From NCBI RefSeq assembly GCF_003660445.1, contig NZ_QZVQ01000012.1, forward strand, positions 22,648 to 86,647: a stretch of 64,000 nucleotides of DNA. The letters are read 5' to 3'. Origin of the DNA: Croceibacterium ferulae (GTDB taxonomy: Bacteria; Pseudomonadota; Alphaproteobacteria; Sphingomonadales; Sphingomonadaceae). The notes under the pieces were generated by a model. It made no database searches, was not told the DNA's origin, and saw only the letters and a list, made by a program, of their open reading frames with translations. Position numbers and translations under genes: made by a program. Of the stretch, positions 44,805-53,363 are shown piece after piece. How positions within the stretch are numbered: position 1 is the first letter of the stretch; the number at the start of each line of letters is the position of its first letter.

Positions 44805-45346
44805 GGATCATCGCCGGCGAATGGCGCCGCCATACCTTGCGTGCTCCGAAGGGCGAGGCAACCCGCCCCACGGCCGATCGCACGCGCGAGACGTTGTTCT
44901 CCATGCTGGCAAGCCGCTTGGGCACGTTCGAAGGGCTGGCGGTAGCCGATCTGTTTGCCGGATCGGGCGCACTGGGTCTGGAGGCCGTGTCGCGTGGCGC
45001 TGCAACGTGCCTGTTCGTGGAGCAGGACGCTGATGCGTTGCGGGTGCTCAAGGACAACATCGCAGCTCTGCGTGCAGGAGGCCGGTGCACGGTGCATGCA
45101 GGCTCCGCCACGCAGATCGGAGCGGCGCGGCAGATGATGGATCTGGTGCTGCTGGATCCGCCTTATGGCAGCGGTGCGGGCGCGGTCGCGCTTGACCGCA
45201 TGGCGCGCCTTGGCTGGATCAGCCCGGCCACCTGGGTGGCCCTGGAAGTCGCCGCCAAGGAGGAGGTGCGGTTGCCGGCCTTCACCATCGATGCGGAGCG
45301 GAAGGTCGGGTCGGCCCGGATCGTGCTCGCCCGATTGTCCGACTGA
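44801..45346 (+). CDS. rsmD: 16S rRNA (guanine966-N2)-methyltransferase RsmD
   Basis: The 181-residue SAM-dependent enzyme shows MRIIAGEWRRHTLRAP, RPTADRTRETLFSML, DLFAGSGALGLEAVSRGA (SAM site) and the catalytic DLVLLDPPYGSG. It methylates G966 in the 30S subunit. It overlaps the pseudouridine synthase gene by four bases, so two rRNA modification enzymes are translated together. Confidence 0.96.
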   Translation: MRIIAGEWRRHTLRAPKGEATRPTADRTRETLFSMLASRLGTFEGLAVADLFAGSGALGLEAVSRGAATCLFVEQDADALRVLKDNIAALRAGGRCTVHAGSATQIGAARQMMDLVLLDPPYGSGAGAVALDRMARLGWISPATWVALEVAAKEEVRLPAFTIDAERKVGSARIVLARLSD

Positions 45347-45351
45347 CACGG

Positions 45352-45383
45352 TGCAGGGCCGCCTCGGACGAGGCGACCCTGCA
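45352..45383. terminator. Hairpin between rsmD and the convergent secreted-protein gene
   Basis: TGCAGGG-cCGCCTCG pairs with CGAGGCG-acCCTGCA over 45352-45383, five bases after the rsmD stop. It lies between convergent genes and may act on both. Confidence 0.55.
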
Positions 45384-45398
45384 GGTCATGTCAGTGGT

Positions 45399-46007
45399 TC
45401 AACGTGCGCCGCGATTGACGCAGCTATCCGTCACGGTGCGGCTGCAGGTCGGATACTGGGCCGGGCTTGAGTGACCCGGTGTTGCCTGAACCATCTGGTT
45501 GCCGCCGGATTGCGACTGCCCCGCCGGACGCGTCGTCGTGCCCATCGTGGTCGCCGACCCACCGCTACCCATGCCAGAGCCGGTCGTGCCGGACGGCGGC
45601 ATCGTTCCCATGCCCGAACCTGCGCCCGTCCCGGAGCCCATCGTGCCGACCGGCGGGGTAGTGCCGGTGCGCGGCATGTTTGTCTGAGTCGGCGCGGAAG
45701 AGCCGGTGCCGGGCGTCGTGGTGCTGGAAGGTGGGGTAGTCGTGCCGGGTTCCCGCATCGGGGTGCCACTCGGCGAGGTGGTCCGCGGCGTAGTCGACTG
45801 CGTTCCGGTGTTGGTTCGCGGCGTGGTCGTGGTGGAACCGGTGGTCGACTGACCGGGCATGCTGCTGCCGGTGGTGCCGCCAGACGAAGGGGGCATCGTC
45901 TGCTGCGAACCGGACGGTTGTGTACCCGTGCCGCCCTGCTGTTGGGCAATGGCAGGCGTGAAGGCAATGGCGACTGCACCAATACTCGCGAAAACAATGT
46001 TTCTCAT
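45399..46007 (-). CDS. Low-complexity secreted protein rich in Thr, Ser, Gly and Pro
   Basis: The 202-residue protein has a signal peptide (1-22, FTPAIAQQQ). Residues 23-165 are almost only Thr, Ser, Gly, Pro, Gln and Met in irregular short repeats (for example GTGAGSGMGTMPPSG), suggesting a disordered extracytoplasmic linker. The C terminus changes to YPTCSRTVTDSCVNRGAR with two cysteines that could form a disulfide. No enzyme domain is visible. I do not recognise a characterised family. Confidence 0.65.
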   Translation of the reverse strand: MRNIVFASIGAVAIAFTPAIAQQQGGTGTQPSGSQQTMPPSSGGTTGSSMPGQSTTGSTTTTPRTNTGTQSTTPRTTSPSGTPMREPGTTTPPSSTTTPGTGSSAPTQTNMPRTGTTPPVGTMGSGTGAGSGMGTMPPSGTTGSGMGSGGSATTMGTTTRPAGQSQSGGNQMVQATPGHSSPAQYPTCSRTVTDSCVNRGAR

Positions 46008-46153
46008 TATTTCTCTCCCAGAAGCGCTGGAACTTGTTCAGTGTGGCCGGAGAACGCCTTGTACTGCTCGATAGTTCCGCTGCCGGTCCTGTAATAAGAA
46101 CGCTTGGAGGAGTATTGGCGGACGGGACTGGCAGGGTTGCCACTCACGGCGAT

Positions 46154-46168
46154 GTTCCCTAACTGTTC
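46154..46168 (+). promoter_or_regulatory. SOS box (LexA site) at the uvrD start
   Basis: GTTC-CCTAACT-GTTC matches the alphaproteobacterial LexA operator exactly and ends four bases before the GTG start of uvrD. The start codon itself lies in an inverted repeat CTGTTC-GCTGT-GAACAG (46163-46179) that shares the right half of the box. Confidence 0.85.
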
Positions 46169-46171
46169 GCT

Positions 46172-48475
46172 GTGAACAGCGAAGCCGCCCCTCAGACCAT
46201 CTCCCAGGACAGCGCCCCGGCCTGGCTGACGAGATTGAACGCGCCGCAGCGCGATGCCGTGCTGACCACCGAAGGTCCGGTGCTGATGCTGGCCGGCGCC
46301 GGCACGGGCAAGACCGCAGCACTGACGGCACGGCTCGCCTGGCTGGTGGGCACGCGACGTGCATGGCCATCCGAGATCCTGTGCGTGACCTTCACCAACA
46401 AGGCCGCGCGGGAGATGCGCCACCGCGTGGGCGCGCTGATCGGGGATGCGGTGGAAGGCATGCCTTGGCTGGGCACGTTCCACTCGATTTGCGCGCGGAT
46501 GCTGCGTCGGCATGCCGAACTGGTGGGCCTGCAGCCCAACTTCACCATCATCGATACGGACGACCAGTTGCGGCTGTTGAAGCAACTGATTGTCGAGAAC
46601 AAGCTTGACGACAAGCGCTGGCCCGCGCGGCAGCTGGCGAGCCTGATTGACCGGTGGAAGAACCGCGGCCTCAATCCCGACCAGCTGGATGCGGTGGAGA
46701 ACGAGGCGTGGGCCAATGGCAAGGGCACGCAGTTCTACACGCTGTACCAGGCGCGCCTGCGGGCGCTGAACGCCTGCGACTTCGGCGACCTGCTGCTGCA
46801 CATGCTGAACATCTTGCGTAACCATCGCGACGTGCTGGAGCAGTATCAACGCCGCTTCAAATATGTGATGGTGGACGAGTATCAGGACACCAATGCTGTC
46901 CAGTATCTGTGGCTGCGGCTGCTGGCGCAGGAGCGGCGCAATATCTGCGTGGTGGGTGATGATGACCAGTCGATCTATTCGTGGCGCGGCGCGGAAGTCG
47001 CCAACATCCTGCGCTTCGAGAAGGATTTTCCCGGCGCGGCCGTGATCCGGCTGGAGCAGAATTACCGCTCCACGCCCGAGATTTTGGCGGCAGCATCCGG
47101 CCTGATCGCGGCGAACAGCGAACGGTTGGGCAAGACGTTGTGGACGGAAGCCGGCGGCGGGGACAAGGTTCGCGTGATCGGCGTGTGGGATGCGGCCGAG
47201 GAAGCCCGGCGTGTCGGCGAGGAGATCGAACGGCTCGAGCGCGAGGGCGCGCCCTTGAACAAGGTCGCGATCCTGGTGCGGGCGCAATATCAGACCCGCG
47301 AGTTCGAGGACCGGTTCGTCCAGATCGGCCTCAACTACCGCATCGTCGGCGGTTTCCGCTTCTACGATCGGGCGGAAATCCGGGATGCGCTGGCTTATCT
47401 GCGGGTGATCGCGCAGCCGAGCGACGATCTGGCCTTCGAGCGGATCCACAACCAGCCCAAGCGCGGCATCGGTGCCAAGACGCTGGAGAAGATGCACAGC
47501 CATGCCCGGGCGACCGGCCTGCCGCTGGCCGCGGCGACGCTGGAGCTGGCGGATAGCGACGAACTGCCCGCGCGTGCAGCTGGGACCATCGCCGGGCTGA
47601 TGCGCAGTTTCCTGCACTGGCGCGGGATGGCGGACACGGTCACGCCATCGGAACTGCTGCGCACGGTGCTCGAACAGTCAGGGTACGATGCAATGCTCAA
47701 GGCGGAGCGCTCGGTCGAGAGCGGGCAGCGGTCCGAGAACCTGACCGAGCTGGCGCGTGCCATGGAGGAGTACGAGACGCTCGGCGATTTTCTGGAACAT
47801 GTCAGCCTGGTCATGGACAACGACAAGGCGGACGACACGGAGAAGGTCACCATCATGACCATCCATGCCGCCAAGGGGCTGGAGTTCGACAACGTGTTCC
47901 TGCCCGGGTGGGAAGAGGGCGTGTTCCCCAGCCAGCGCGCGCTGGACGAGGGCGGTCTCGCCAGCCTGGAAGAGGAGCGGCGGCTGGCCTATGTCGCCAT
48001 CACCCGCGCGCGCCGGCGCTGCACGATCATGCATGCCGCCAATCGCCGCATCTACGGCCAGTGGACCAGCTCCATTCCCAGCCGCTTCGTGGGCGAGCTG
48101 CCTGCCGCGCATGTCGTCAGCGAGACGACCATGACCGGCGGTGCCAGCCTGTGGCGGGCGAACTGGACGGAGACGGAAGATCCCTTCGCGCACCTTGCCG
48201 CCGCTGCGCCGGGGCGCGTGCAACAGCGTGGACCCGGCTGGCAGCGGGCCCTGGCCACCGGATATGAGACGGCGCCGGCGCGTGTGCGGGAAGCTACGCG
48301 ATCGGCGGCCAGCTTCGCGGCCAAGCCGCGCACCGACATGGCCGCCGGCGCGCGTGTGTTTCACGACAAGTTCGGCTATGGTGCGGTGGTGTCGCAGGAC
48401 GGCAACAAGCTGGAAATCGAGTTCGAGACCAGCGGGCGCAAGCGGGTGATCGACAGCTTTGTGAAGCTGGCTTGA
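46172..48475 (+). CDS. uvrD: DNA helicase II, UvrD/PcrA family
   Basis: The 767-residue SF1A helicase unwinds DNA in nucleotide excision and mismatch repair. Walker A is AGAGTGKTAA (41-50), Walker B is VDEYQDTN (about 232), then DDQSIYSWRGA, LEQNYRS, GLEFDNVFLPGWEEGVFP and AITRARRRC. The C terminus holds a Tudor-like RNA-polymerase-binding segment (GARVFHDKFGYGAVV to KRVIDSFVKL). The start is a GTG at 46172 with no clear ribosome site; no better in-frame start lies before the helicase core. The adjacent SOS box implies induction by DNA damage. Confidence 0.96.
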   Translation: MNSEAAPQTISQDSAPAWLTRLNAPQRDAVLTTEGPVLMLAGAGTGKTAALTARLAWLVGTRRAWPSEILCVTFTNKAAREMRHRVGALIGDAVEGMPWLGTFHSICARMLRRHAELVGLQPNFTIIDTDDQLRLLKQLIVENKLDDKRWPARQLASLIDRWKNRGLNPDQLDAVENEAWANGKGTQFYTLYQARLRALNACDFGDLLLHMLNILRNHRDVLEQYQRRFKYVMVDEYQDTNAVQYLWLRLLAQERRNICVVGDDDQSIYSWRGAEVANILRFEKDFPGAAVIRLEQNYRSTPEILAAASGLIAANSERLGKTLWTEAGGGDKVRVIGVWDAAEEARRVGEEIERLEREGAPLNKVAILVRAQYQTREFEDRFVQIGLNYRIVGGFRFYDRAEIRDALAYLRVIAQPSDDLAFERIHNQPKRGIGAKTLEKMHSHARATGLPLAAATLELADSDELPARAAGTIAGLMRSFLHWRGMADTVTPSELLRTVLEQSGYDAMLKAERSVESGQRSENLTELARAMEEYETLGDFLEHVSLVMDNDKADDTEKVTIMTIHAAKGLEFDNVFLPGWEEGVFPSQRALDEGGLASLEEERRLAYVAITRARRRCTIMHAANRRIYGQWTSSIPSRFVGELPAAHVVSETTMTGGASLWRANWTETEDPFAHLAAAAPGRVQQRGPGWQRALATGYETAPARVREATRSAASFAAKPRTDMAAGARVFHDKFGYGAVVSQDGNKLEIEFETSGRKRVIDSFVKLA

Positions 48476-48489
48476 TCAGCGTGCTGGTG

Positions 48490-48518
48490 ACCGATCGTCA
48501 GCGGCGCTGACGATCGGT
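48490..48518. terminator. Perfect 13-bp hairpin between uvrD and the DEAD-box helicase gene
   Basis: ACCGATCGTCAGC (48490-48502) pairs without mismatch with GCTGACGATCGGT (48506-48518), loop GGC. It fills the space between convergent genes and abuts the helicase stop codon. No U tract follows. Confidence 0.65.
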
Positions 48519-49961
48519 TCAGCGGTGCACCAATTGGAGCGCTGACACACCCAGGAAGCCTGGAACCGGGCCGTTCCACTCGCCGGGCTGGCTGGGCCCT
48601 TCGGCCTGATAGTCGCGCCGCGGCGCGGGCTCTGTGCGCTGCGTGTACTCCGGCACAGGCTGACGCGCCTCTTCGCGGCGAGGCTCTGCGTGGCGCGGTT
48701 CCTCGCGGGCAGCTTCCTGCCGCGGCTCCTCGTGCCGTGCCTCGCTCCGGCGCGGGCGTCGTTCGCGCCGCGGCTTCTCCGCAGGTGCAGGTGCGGGTGC
48801 CGGCGCGACTACCGGTGCCGGCGCGGCTTCGGCTGCAGGCTCAGCCTCGTCCAGCGTAAAGACGGGAATCTTCAGACCGGTCAGCTTCTCGACATTGCCG
48901 ATCGCCTCCGCATCCTCGCCCGCCACGAAGGTGAAGGCACGGCCCTTTGCGCCGGCGCGACCGGTGCGGCCGATCCGGTGGATATAATCGTCCGGATGCC
49001 ACGGCGTGTCATAGTTGAAGACGTGGCTGACACCCTTGATGTCCAGCCCGCGCGCGGCGACGTCGCTGGCCACCAGCAGGTTGATCTTGCCCGTCTTGAA
49101 CAGGTCCAGTTCGGCCATCCGGCTGGCCTGGTCCATATCGCCGTGGATCTCGCCACTGGCGAAGCCGTGCTTGCGCAGGCTCTTGTTCAGGTCGCGCACC
49201 GTGGTCTTGCGATTGGCGAAGATGATGCCGGTCTGCACATCCTCCTTCAGCAGCAGGCTGCGGAGCACGTCCTGCTTCTTGCGGGAGGTGACCGCAACCT
49301 TGAACTGGGCGATGTTGATGTTGGCGGTCGCCGGCCGTGCAACCTCGATATATTTCGGGTTGGTCAGGAAGCGGTCGGCCAGCTTCTTGATGGGCCCGGG
49401 CATCGTGGCCGAGAACAGCAGGGTCTGCCGGGTGGCGGGCAGCTTCTCGCAGATGAACTCGATATCGGGGATGAACCCCATGTCGAGCATCCGGTCGGCC
49501 TCGTCGATCACCAGCAATTCGCAGCCGGTCAGCAGGATCTTGCCACGTCCGAACAGGTCCATCAGCCGGCCGGGGGTGGCGATCAGCACGTCGACGCCTT
49601 CGTCCAGCGCCTTGACCTGGTCACCCATCTGGACGCCGCCGATCAGCAGCGCCAGCTTCAGGTCGTGATTGGCGCCGTACTTCTCGAAGTTCTCGGCCAC
49701 CTGCATCGCCAGTTCGCGCGTCGGCTCCAGGATCAGCGACCGGGGCATGCGCGCCCGGCGGCGGCCGTGACTGAGGATGTCGATCATCGGCAGCACGAAG
49801 CTGGCGGTCTTCCCCGTGCCGGTCTGCGCCACGGCGATCAGGTCCTTCATCATATGGACCTGCGGGATGGCTTGCGCCTGGATCGGCGTCGGCTCTGTAT
49901 AGCCGGCCGTTTCCACGGCACGCAGAAGTTCGTCGGAAAGGCCGAGATCGGCAAAGGTCAT
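48519..49961 (-). CDS. DEAD-box ATP-dependent RNA helicase
   Basis: The 480-residue protein has Q motif (YTEPTPIQAQAIP), Walker A AQTGTGKT (45-52), the DEAD motif in VIDEADRMLDMGF, SAT in LFSATMPG and RTGRAGAKG/HRIGRTGRAG in motif VI. This is a complete RhlE/CsdA-like core, which remodels RNA in ribosome assembly or decay. The tail from about residue 380 is Ala/Pro- then Arg/Glu-rich, with repeated units of the type ARHEEPRQEA and AEPRREEAR, likely disordered and RNA-binding. Substrate unknown. Confidence 0.94.
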   Translation of the reverse strand: MTFADLGLSDELLRAVETAGYTEPTPIQAQAIPQVHMMKDLIAVAQTGTGKTASFVLPMIDILSHGRRRARMPRSLILEPTRELAMQVAENFEKYGANHDLKLALLIGGVQMGDQVKALDEGVDVLIATPGRLMDLFGRGKILLTGCELLVIDEADRMLDMGFIPDIEFICEKLPATRQTLLFSATMPGPIKKLADRFLTNPKYIEVARPATANINIAQFKVAVTSRKKQDVLRSLLLKEDVQTGIIFANRKTTVRDLNKSLRKHGFASGEIHGDMDQASRMAELDLFKTGKINLLVASDVAARGLDIKGVSHVFNYDTPWHPDDYIHRIGRTGRAGAKGRAFTFVAGEDAEAIGNVEKLTGLKIPVFTLDEAEPAAEAAPAPVVAPAPAPAPAEKPRRERRPRRSEARHEEPRQEAAREEPRHAEPRREEARQPVPEYTQRTEPAPRRDYQAEGPSQPGEWNGPVPGFLGVSALQLVHR

Positions 49962-50100
49962 GAGGGCAAGAATGTCCGGTATGGCGGCCGGTTTCCATCG
50001 GATGCCCGGCAGGTAAATGCCGCCCGCTTGCAGGCGACTGTCAATCTGCGCCTATGCACGGACTGCCGAAACAGTCAAGTTTTACCGGATCAAACTGCCG

Positions 50101-50580
50101 TTAGCGGGAGACGGTCACAAGTTGCTGCAAGCTGGTGAGCTGACAATCCGATCCGTCACGAGCGTGCACGTGGTCGCGCCGGACGCACAATTGCCCGTCA
50201 GCACTATTTTCCATATAGAACCCGGCATAGAAGTGTTCCGCGCTGCATCCGTCTGTCAGCGCCGCTGTCAGCACGCGGCGGTCACGCATGAACAGCAGGA
50301 GCCGATTGTCGCGGGTGGGCTCTACCCCGCCGATCGCGGCCACAGGCACGCAATCCCCGGCCGGTTGCTGCACCAGTCGCCGCGGCACGGGCTGCCGCCG
50401 ATCGGAGGTGCCCGGGGCGACGCGGATGATGACCCTGCGTTCGATCCGCACCTGGCCCGCCGCTGGCCCGCTGATCACATCCTCCACCGCGCCGGCCAGC
50501 ACAGACGATGGCTGGTCGGAAACGACGGGAAGCAGCAGGGCCGCCAATGGAGCCGTGGCAAGAAGGATCGCACTGTTCAT
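50101..50580 (-). CDS. Secreted or membrane-anchored protein of unknown function
   Basis: The 159-residue protein has an N-terminal hydrophobic segment (about 3-20, AILLATAPLAALLLPVV) that could be a signal peptide or anchor. A mostly beta-rich region follows (VRIERRVIIRVAPG). The C terminus contains three cysteines (GCSAEHFYAGFYM, QLCVRRDHVH, SDCQLTS), probably disulfide-bonded in the periplasm. The ATG at 50580 places the hydrophobic segment at the N terminus. No family recognised; the gene is isolated between the DEAD helicase and a divergent FAD oxidoreductase. Confidence 0.6.
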   Translation of the reverse strand: MNSAILLATAPLAALLLPVVSDQPSSVLAGAVEDVISGPAAGQVRIERRVIIRVAPGTSDRRQPVPRRLVQQPAGDCVPVAAIGGVEPTRDNRLLLFMRDRRVLTAALTDGCSAEHFYAGFYMENSADGQLCVRRDHVHARDGSDCQLTSLQQLVTVSR

Positions 50581-50758
50581 CGGCTGGTGAAGGGCACCCG
50601 CGAGCTCCATCAATTATCGCGCCAAGGGCAGCGGTCTTACAGGCAAATCTAGGCTGATCGTTTGAATATCGGCTGAACCTGCAGGAGAACCGTCCCGCCG
50701 CCTGCCCCAGTGTTGGCAAGCGCCTTGCAATCGGGGTCCTGCATGGCATTGACCGGCA

Positions 50759-52231
50759 ATGGCCGATAACACTGTTTTCCTGTCCGCCGCCGCAGACCTG
50801 CTGGGGCCGCGGGGGCTGATCCGCGATCGCCAACTGATGCAACCCTGGCTGACCGATTGGCGCGGTCGCTACACCGGACAGGCGGTGGCGCTGGCCGCTC
50901 CTGCCAGCACGGAAGAGGTGGCAGCGCTGGTACGGCTTTGTGCCCGTCATGGTGTGCCGATCGTGCCGCAGGGCGGCAATAGCGGCATGTCCGGCGGGGC
51001 GACGCCGGATGGCAGCGGTACGGCGCTGCTGCTTTCGCTCCGGCGCATGAATGGGATCACCCGGCTGGACGCAGATGCCCGGGAGGCGAGTTGCGAGGCC
51101 GGCGTGGTGCTGCAGACGCTGCATGAAGCGGCGGAGGCGCAGGGGTTGCGCTTCCCGCTGACGCTGGGCGGGAAGGGTTCGGCGACGATCGGCGGCCTCG
51201 TCTCCACCAATGCCGGTGGCACGCAGGTGTTGCGGCACGGTTCGATGCGGGCACAGGTTCTCGGGCTGCAGGCGGTGCTGGCGGACGGGTCGGTGTTCGA
51301 TACCCTGACCCCGCTGAAGAAGGACAATCGCGGGTTCGATCTGAAGCAGCTGCTGATCGGGTCCGAAGGCACGCTGGGCATCGTGACCGCCGTCACCGTA
51401 CGACTGTTGCCGGCACTCGCGGCCCGGCAGGTCCTGTGGGTGGGGCTGGGCTCCATCGGGACGGCAAGGAACCTGCTGCTGCTTGCCGAACGGCTGGCTG
51501 GCGAGGCGCTGGAAGCTTTCGAAGTGCTGCCGCTGCACAGCCATCAGGCGGTGCTGGCGCATGTGCCGGGCACACGCAGTCCGCTGGCGCAGGACCATCA
51601 ATGGTATGCGCTTATCGAATTGGCGGGTGACGCGGCCCGCGCCGATGGTCTGCCCGATCTGGCACAGGCGCTGCTGGAGCAGGGTTTTGAGGCCGGCCTT
51701 GTCGAGGATGCGACGATCGCCGCCAGCGAAGCGCAGGCGGAACAGTTCTGGACCTTGCGGGAAGAGATCAGCGCCTCCGAGCGCGCGATCGGCCCTGCCA
51801 TGCAGCACGACATCGCCGTGCCGGTGGCCCGCATGGCCGACTTCGTGGCGCATGCCGTGCCGCTGACGGAGGCCCGCTTTCCCGGCACCACCGCCATCGC
51901 CTTCGGGCATTTGGGGGATGGCAATGTGCACTACCATGTGATCGCGCCGCCGGGGAGTGAACGTGCCGCCTGGGAGGGAGGGGAGGGCAAGGTAATCAGT
52001 GCCTTCGTTCACGACCTTGTCACCGAATGGGATGGCACGATCAGTGCCGAGCATGGCATCGGTCAGATGAAGGCGGACGAACTGGTCCGGCTGGCCGATC
52101 CGGTGCAAGTGGCCATGATGCGCGCGGTCAAGCAGGCGCTGGATCCGCAAGGTCTGCTCAACCCGGGCAAGCTGCTGCCGGTTGCGATGCCCGCGCCCAG
52201 CGCGCTTGCGCCCGCCCCGACCGGCGATTAA
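50759..52231 (+). CDS. FAD-linked oxidoreductase (GlcD / D-2-hydroxyglutarate dehydrogenase type)
   Basis: The 490-residue flavoenzyme has an N-terminal PCMH FAD-binding domain with PQGGNSGMSGGATP and TIGGLVSTNAGG. A C-terminal domain carries GHLGDGNVHYH (metal-type histidines) and SAEHGIGQMKADEL, the signature of D-2-hydroxyacid dehydrogenases such as D-2-hydroxyglutarate dehydrogenase and GlcD. It probably oxidises a D-2-hydroxy acid; the exact substrate is not decidable. The start ATG at 50759 gives MADNTVF. It is followed by sapC with 77 bases between. Confidence 0.9.
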   Translation: MADNTVFLSAAADLLGPRGLIRDRQLMQPWLTDWRGRYTGQAVALAAPASTEEVAALVRLCARHGVPIVPQGGNSGMSGGATPDGSGTALLLSLRRMNGITRLDADAREASCEAGVVLQTLHEAAEAQGLRFPLTLGGKGSATIGGLVSTNAGGTQVLRHGSMRAQVLGLQAVLADGSVFDTLTPLKKDNRGFDLKQLLIGSEGTLGIVTAVTVRLLPALAARQVLWVGLGSIGTARNLLLLAERLAGEALEAFEVLPLHSHQAVLAHVPGTRSPLAQDHQWYALIELAGDAARADGLPDLAQALLEQGFEAGLVEDATIAASEAQAEQFWTLREEISASERAIGPAMQHDIAVPVARMADFVAHAVPLTEARFPGTTAIAFGHLGDGNVHYHVIAPPGSERAAWEGGEGKVISAFVHDLVTEWDGTISAEHGIGQMKADELVRLADPVQVAMMRAVKQALDPQGLLNPGKLLPVAMPAPSALAPAPTGD

Positions 52232-52308
52232 GGCACCGGTTCATCTTTTTGCGGAGGGGGGAACCTTCGCGAAGCTGAGCACCACGCCTGTTACCGGAGA
52301 GTTCGACC

Positions 52309-53133
52309 ATGGCCAGCGCGCCGCAAGCCAATCTGCCCCTGTTCTACAAGGATCTGATGCCGCTCAACAGCCGCGATCATGCCGGCTGGCGTGCGCGCAG
52401 CGTGGATCGCGCCGGCTGGGCCGCCGGCCAGCATGCCATTCCAATCACCGTCGACGAGTTCGCGCAGGCGCAGCGTCACTTCCCCATCGTGTTCTCTGCC
52501 GGCGACAACCCGGTGCCGCTGGCGCTGATGGGCCTGAACGAAGGCATCAACGTCTTCTTCGACGAAGAAGGCAAGGCGACCGAGGATTTCTACGTCCCGG
52601 CCTATATCCGCCGCTACCCCTTCCTGCTGGCCAAGCTGGACCGCAGTTCCGACAATCTGTCGCTGTGCTTCGATCCGACCAGCGACCTGGTCAGCGAGTC
52701 CGATGAAGGTCAGGAGCTGTTCACGGACGGCCAGCCGAGCCAGCACACGCAGTCGCTGCTGCAGTTCTGCGAGCGGTTCGAGGAAGCCGGTCTGCGCACG
52801 CAGGCGTTCGTTTCCGAGATCGAGAAGGCCGGCCTGCTGATGGATGGCGAAGTGTCGATCCAGCGGAACGACCAGCCTGACGGCCAGCCCTACATCTATC
52901 GCGGTTTCCGCATGATCAATCAGGAAAAGCTGAAGGAAATGCGGGGCGATCAGCTGCGCAAGTGGAACGAGAGCGGCCTGCTGCCGCTGCTGTTCGCGCA
53001 GATCCTGTCGCTGGACCTGATGCGCGTGATCTTTGCGCGGCAGACCGCCATGGGCAAGGGCCCGGGCGCGAATGCTACTGGCAATGCCGGTGGTTCGCTG
53101 GACGAAGCGGCCGCATCGCTGCCGGGCAACTGA
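52309..53133 (+). CDS. SapC family protein
   Basis: The 274-residue protein matches the SapC family (named from Campylobacter surface-array genes, function unclear). It shows LPLFYKDLMPLNSRDHAGW, HFPIVFSAGDNPVPLALMGL, VPAYIRRYPFLLAK and LCFDPTSDLV near the middle, with a Gln/Arg-rich C-terminal half. No signal peptide is seen, so it is cytoplasmic here. It is common in Sphingomonadales and Caulobacterales. It ends upstream of the RNA candidate at 53.2 kb. Confidence 0.88.
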   Translation: MASAPQANLPLFYKDLMPLNSRDHAGWRARSVDRAGWAAGQHAIPITVDEFAQAQRHFPIVFSAGDNPVPLALMGLNEGINVFFDEEGKATEDFYVPAYIRRYPFLLAKLDRSSDNLSLCFDPTSDLVSESDEGQELFTDGQPSQHTQSLLQFCERFEEAGLRTQAFVSEIEKAGLLMDGEVSIQRNDQPDGQPYIYRGFRMINQEKLKEMRGDQLRKWNESGLLPLLFAQILSLDLMRVIFARQTAMGKGPGANATGNAGGSLDEAAASLPGN

Positions 53134-53238
53134 TCGGCCGACGAGGCGTGGCGCCTATGCGGCAAGTGCGTTGCTGCACCTGCAAATAAGCGCCACCCGG
53201 GTCTTGCATTAGGTTCGCAACAGCCTATCTGGGCATTG

Positions 53239-53349
53239 TCTGATCGGCGCTCCCCTCATGGCCCGATCAGATGGGCACCACAGGCTTCGGCCTGTGACGT
53301 GCCTCCTCCCTGAACCTTGGCCACCTCGTGCATCTGCACGAGGTGGTTT
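53239..53349 (+). ncRNA. Candidate structured small RNA with its own terminator
   Basis: In the gap between sapC and the convergent amidohydrolase gene, the plus strand can fold three hairpins. TCTGATCGG (53239-53247) pairs with CCGATCAGA (53263-53271). GGCAC-CACAGGC pairs with GCCTGTG-ac-GTGCC around a TTCG tetraloop (53274-53303). The terminator follows at 53321-53346. GGTTC (53212-53216) could also close with GAACC (53312-53316). Possible promoter: TTGCAT (53204-53209), 17-base spacing, then TATCTG near 53227. It is not a signal recognition particle RNA; a 6S-like RNA is possible but I cannot confirm it. Confidence 0.5.
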
Positions 53350-53352
53350 TTT
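53321..53352 (+). terminator. Strong intrinsic terminator
   Basis: CCACCTCGTGC (53321-53331) pairs perfectly with GCACGAGGTGG (53336-53346), loop ATCT, followed by TTTTTT. It is one of only two terminators in the window with a clear U tract, and it faces the plus strand, ending the RNA candidate and/or sapC. Confidence 0.9.
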
Positions 53353-53363
53353 ATTGGGGTCGG

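Noticed and set aside
50282..52150. Open frame of over 600 codons on the minus strand opposite the FAD oxidoreductase
   Set aside because: Same reason: low-complexity His/Arg/Gln-rich translation with no domain, opposite a convincing enzyme gene.
53204..53352. Signal recognition particle RNA or tmRNA in this gap
   Set aside because: The conserved SRP apical loop sequence (GGTCAGGTCCGGAAGG) is absent on both strands, and there is no tRNA-like end as in tmRNA.
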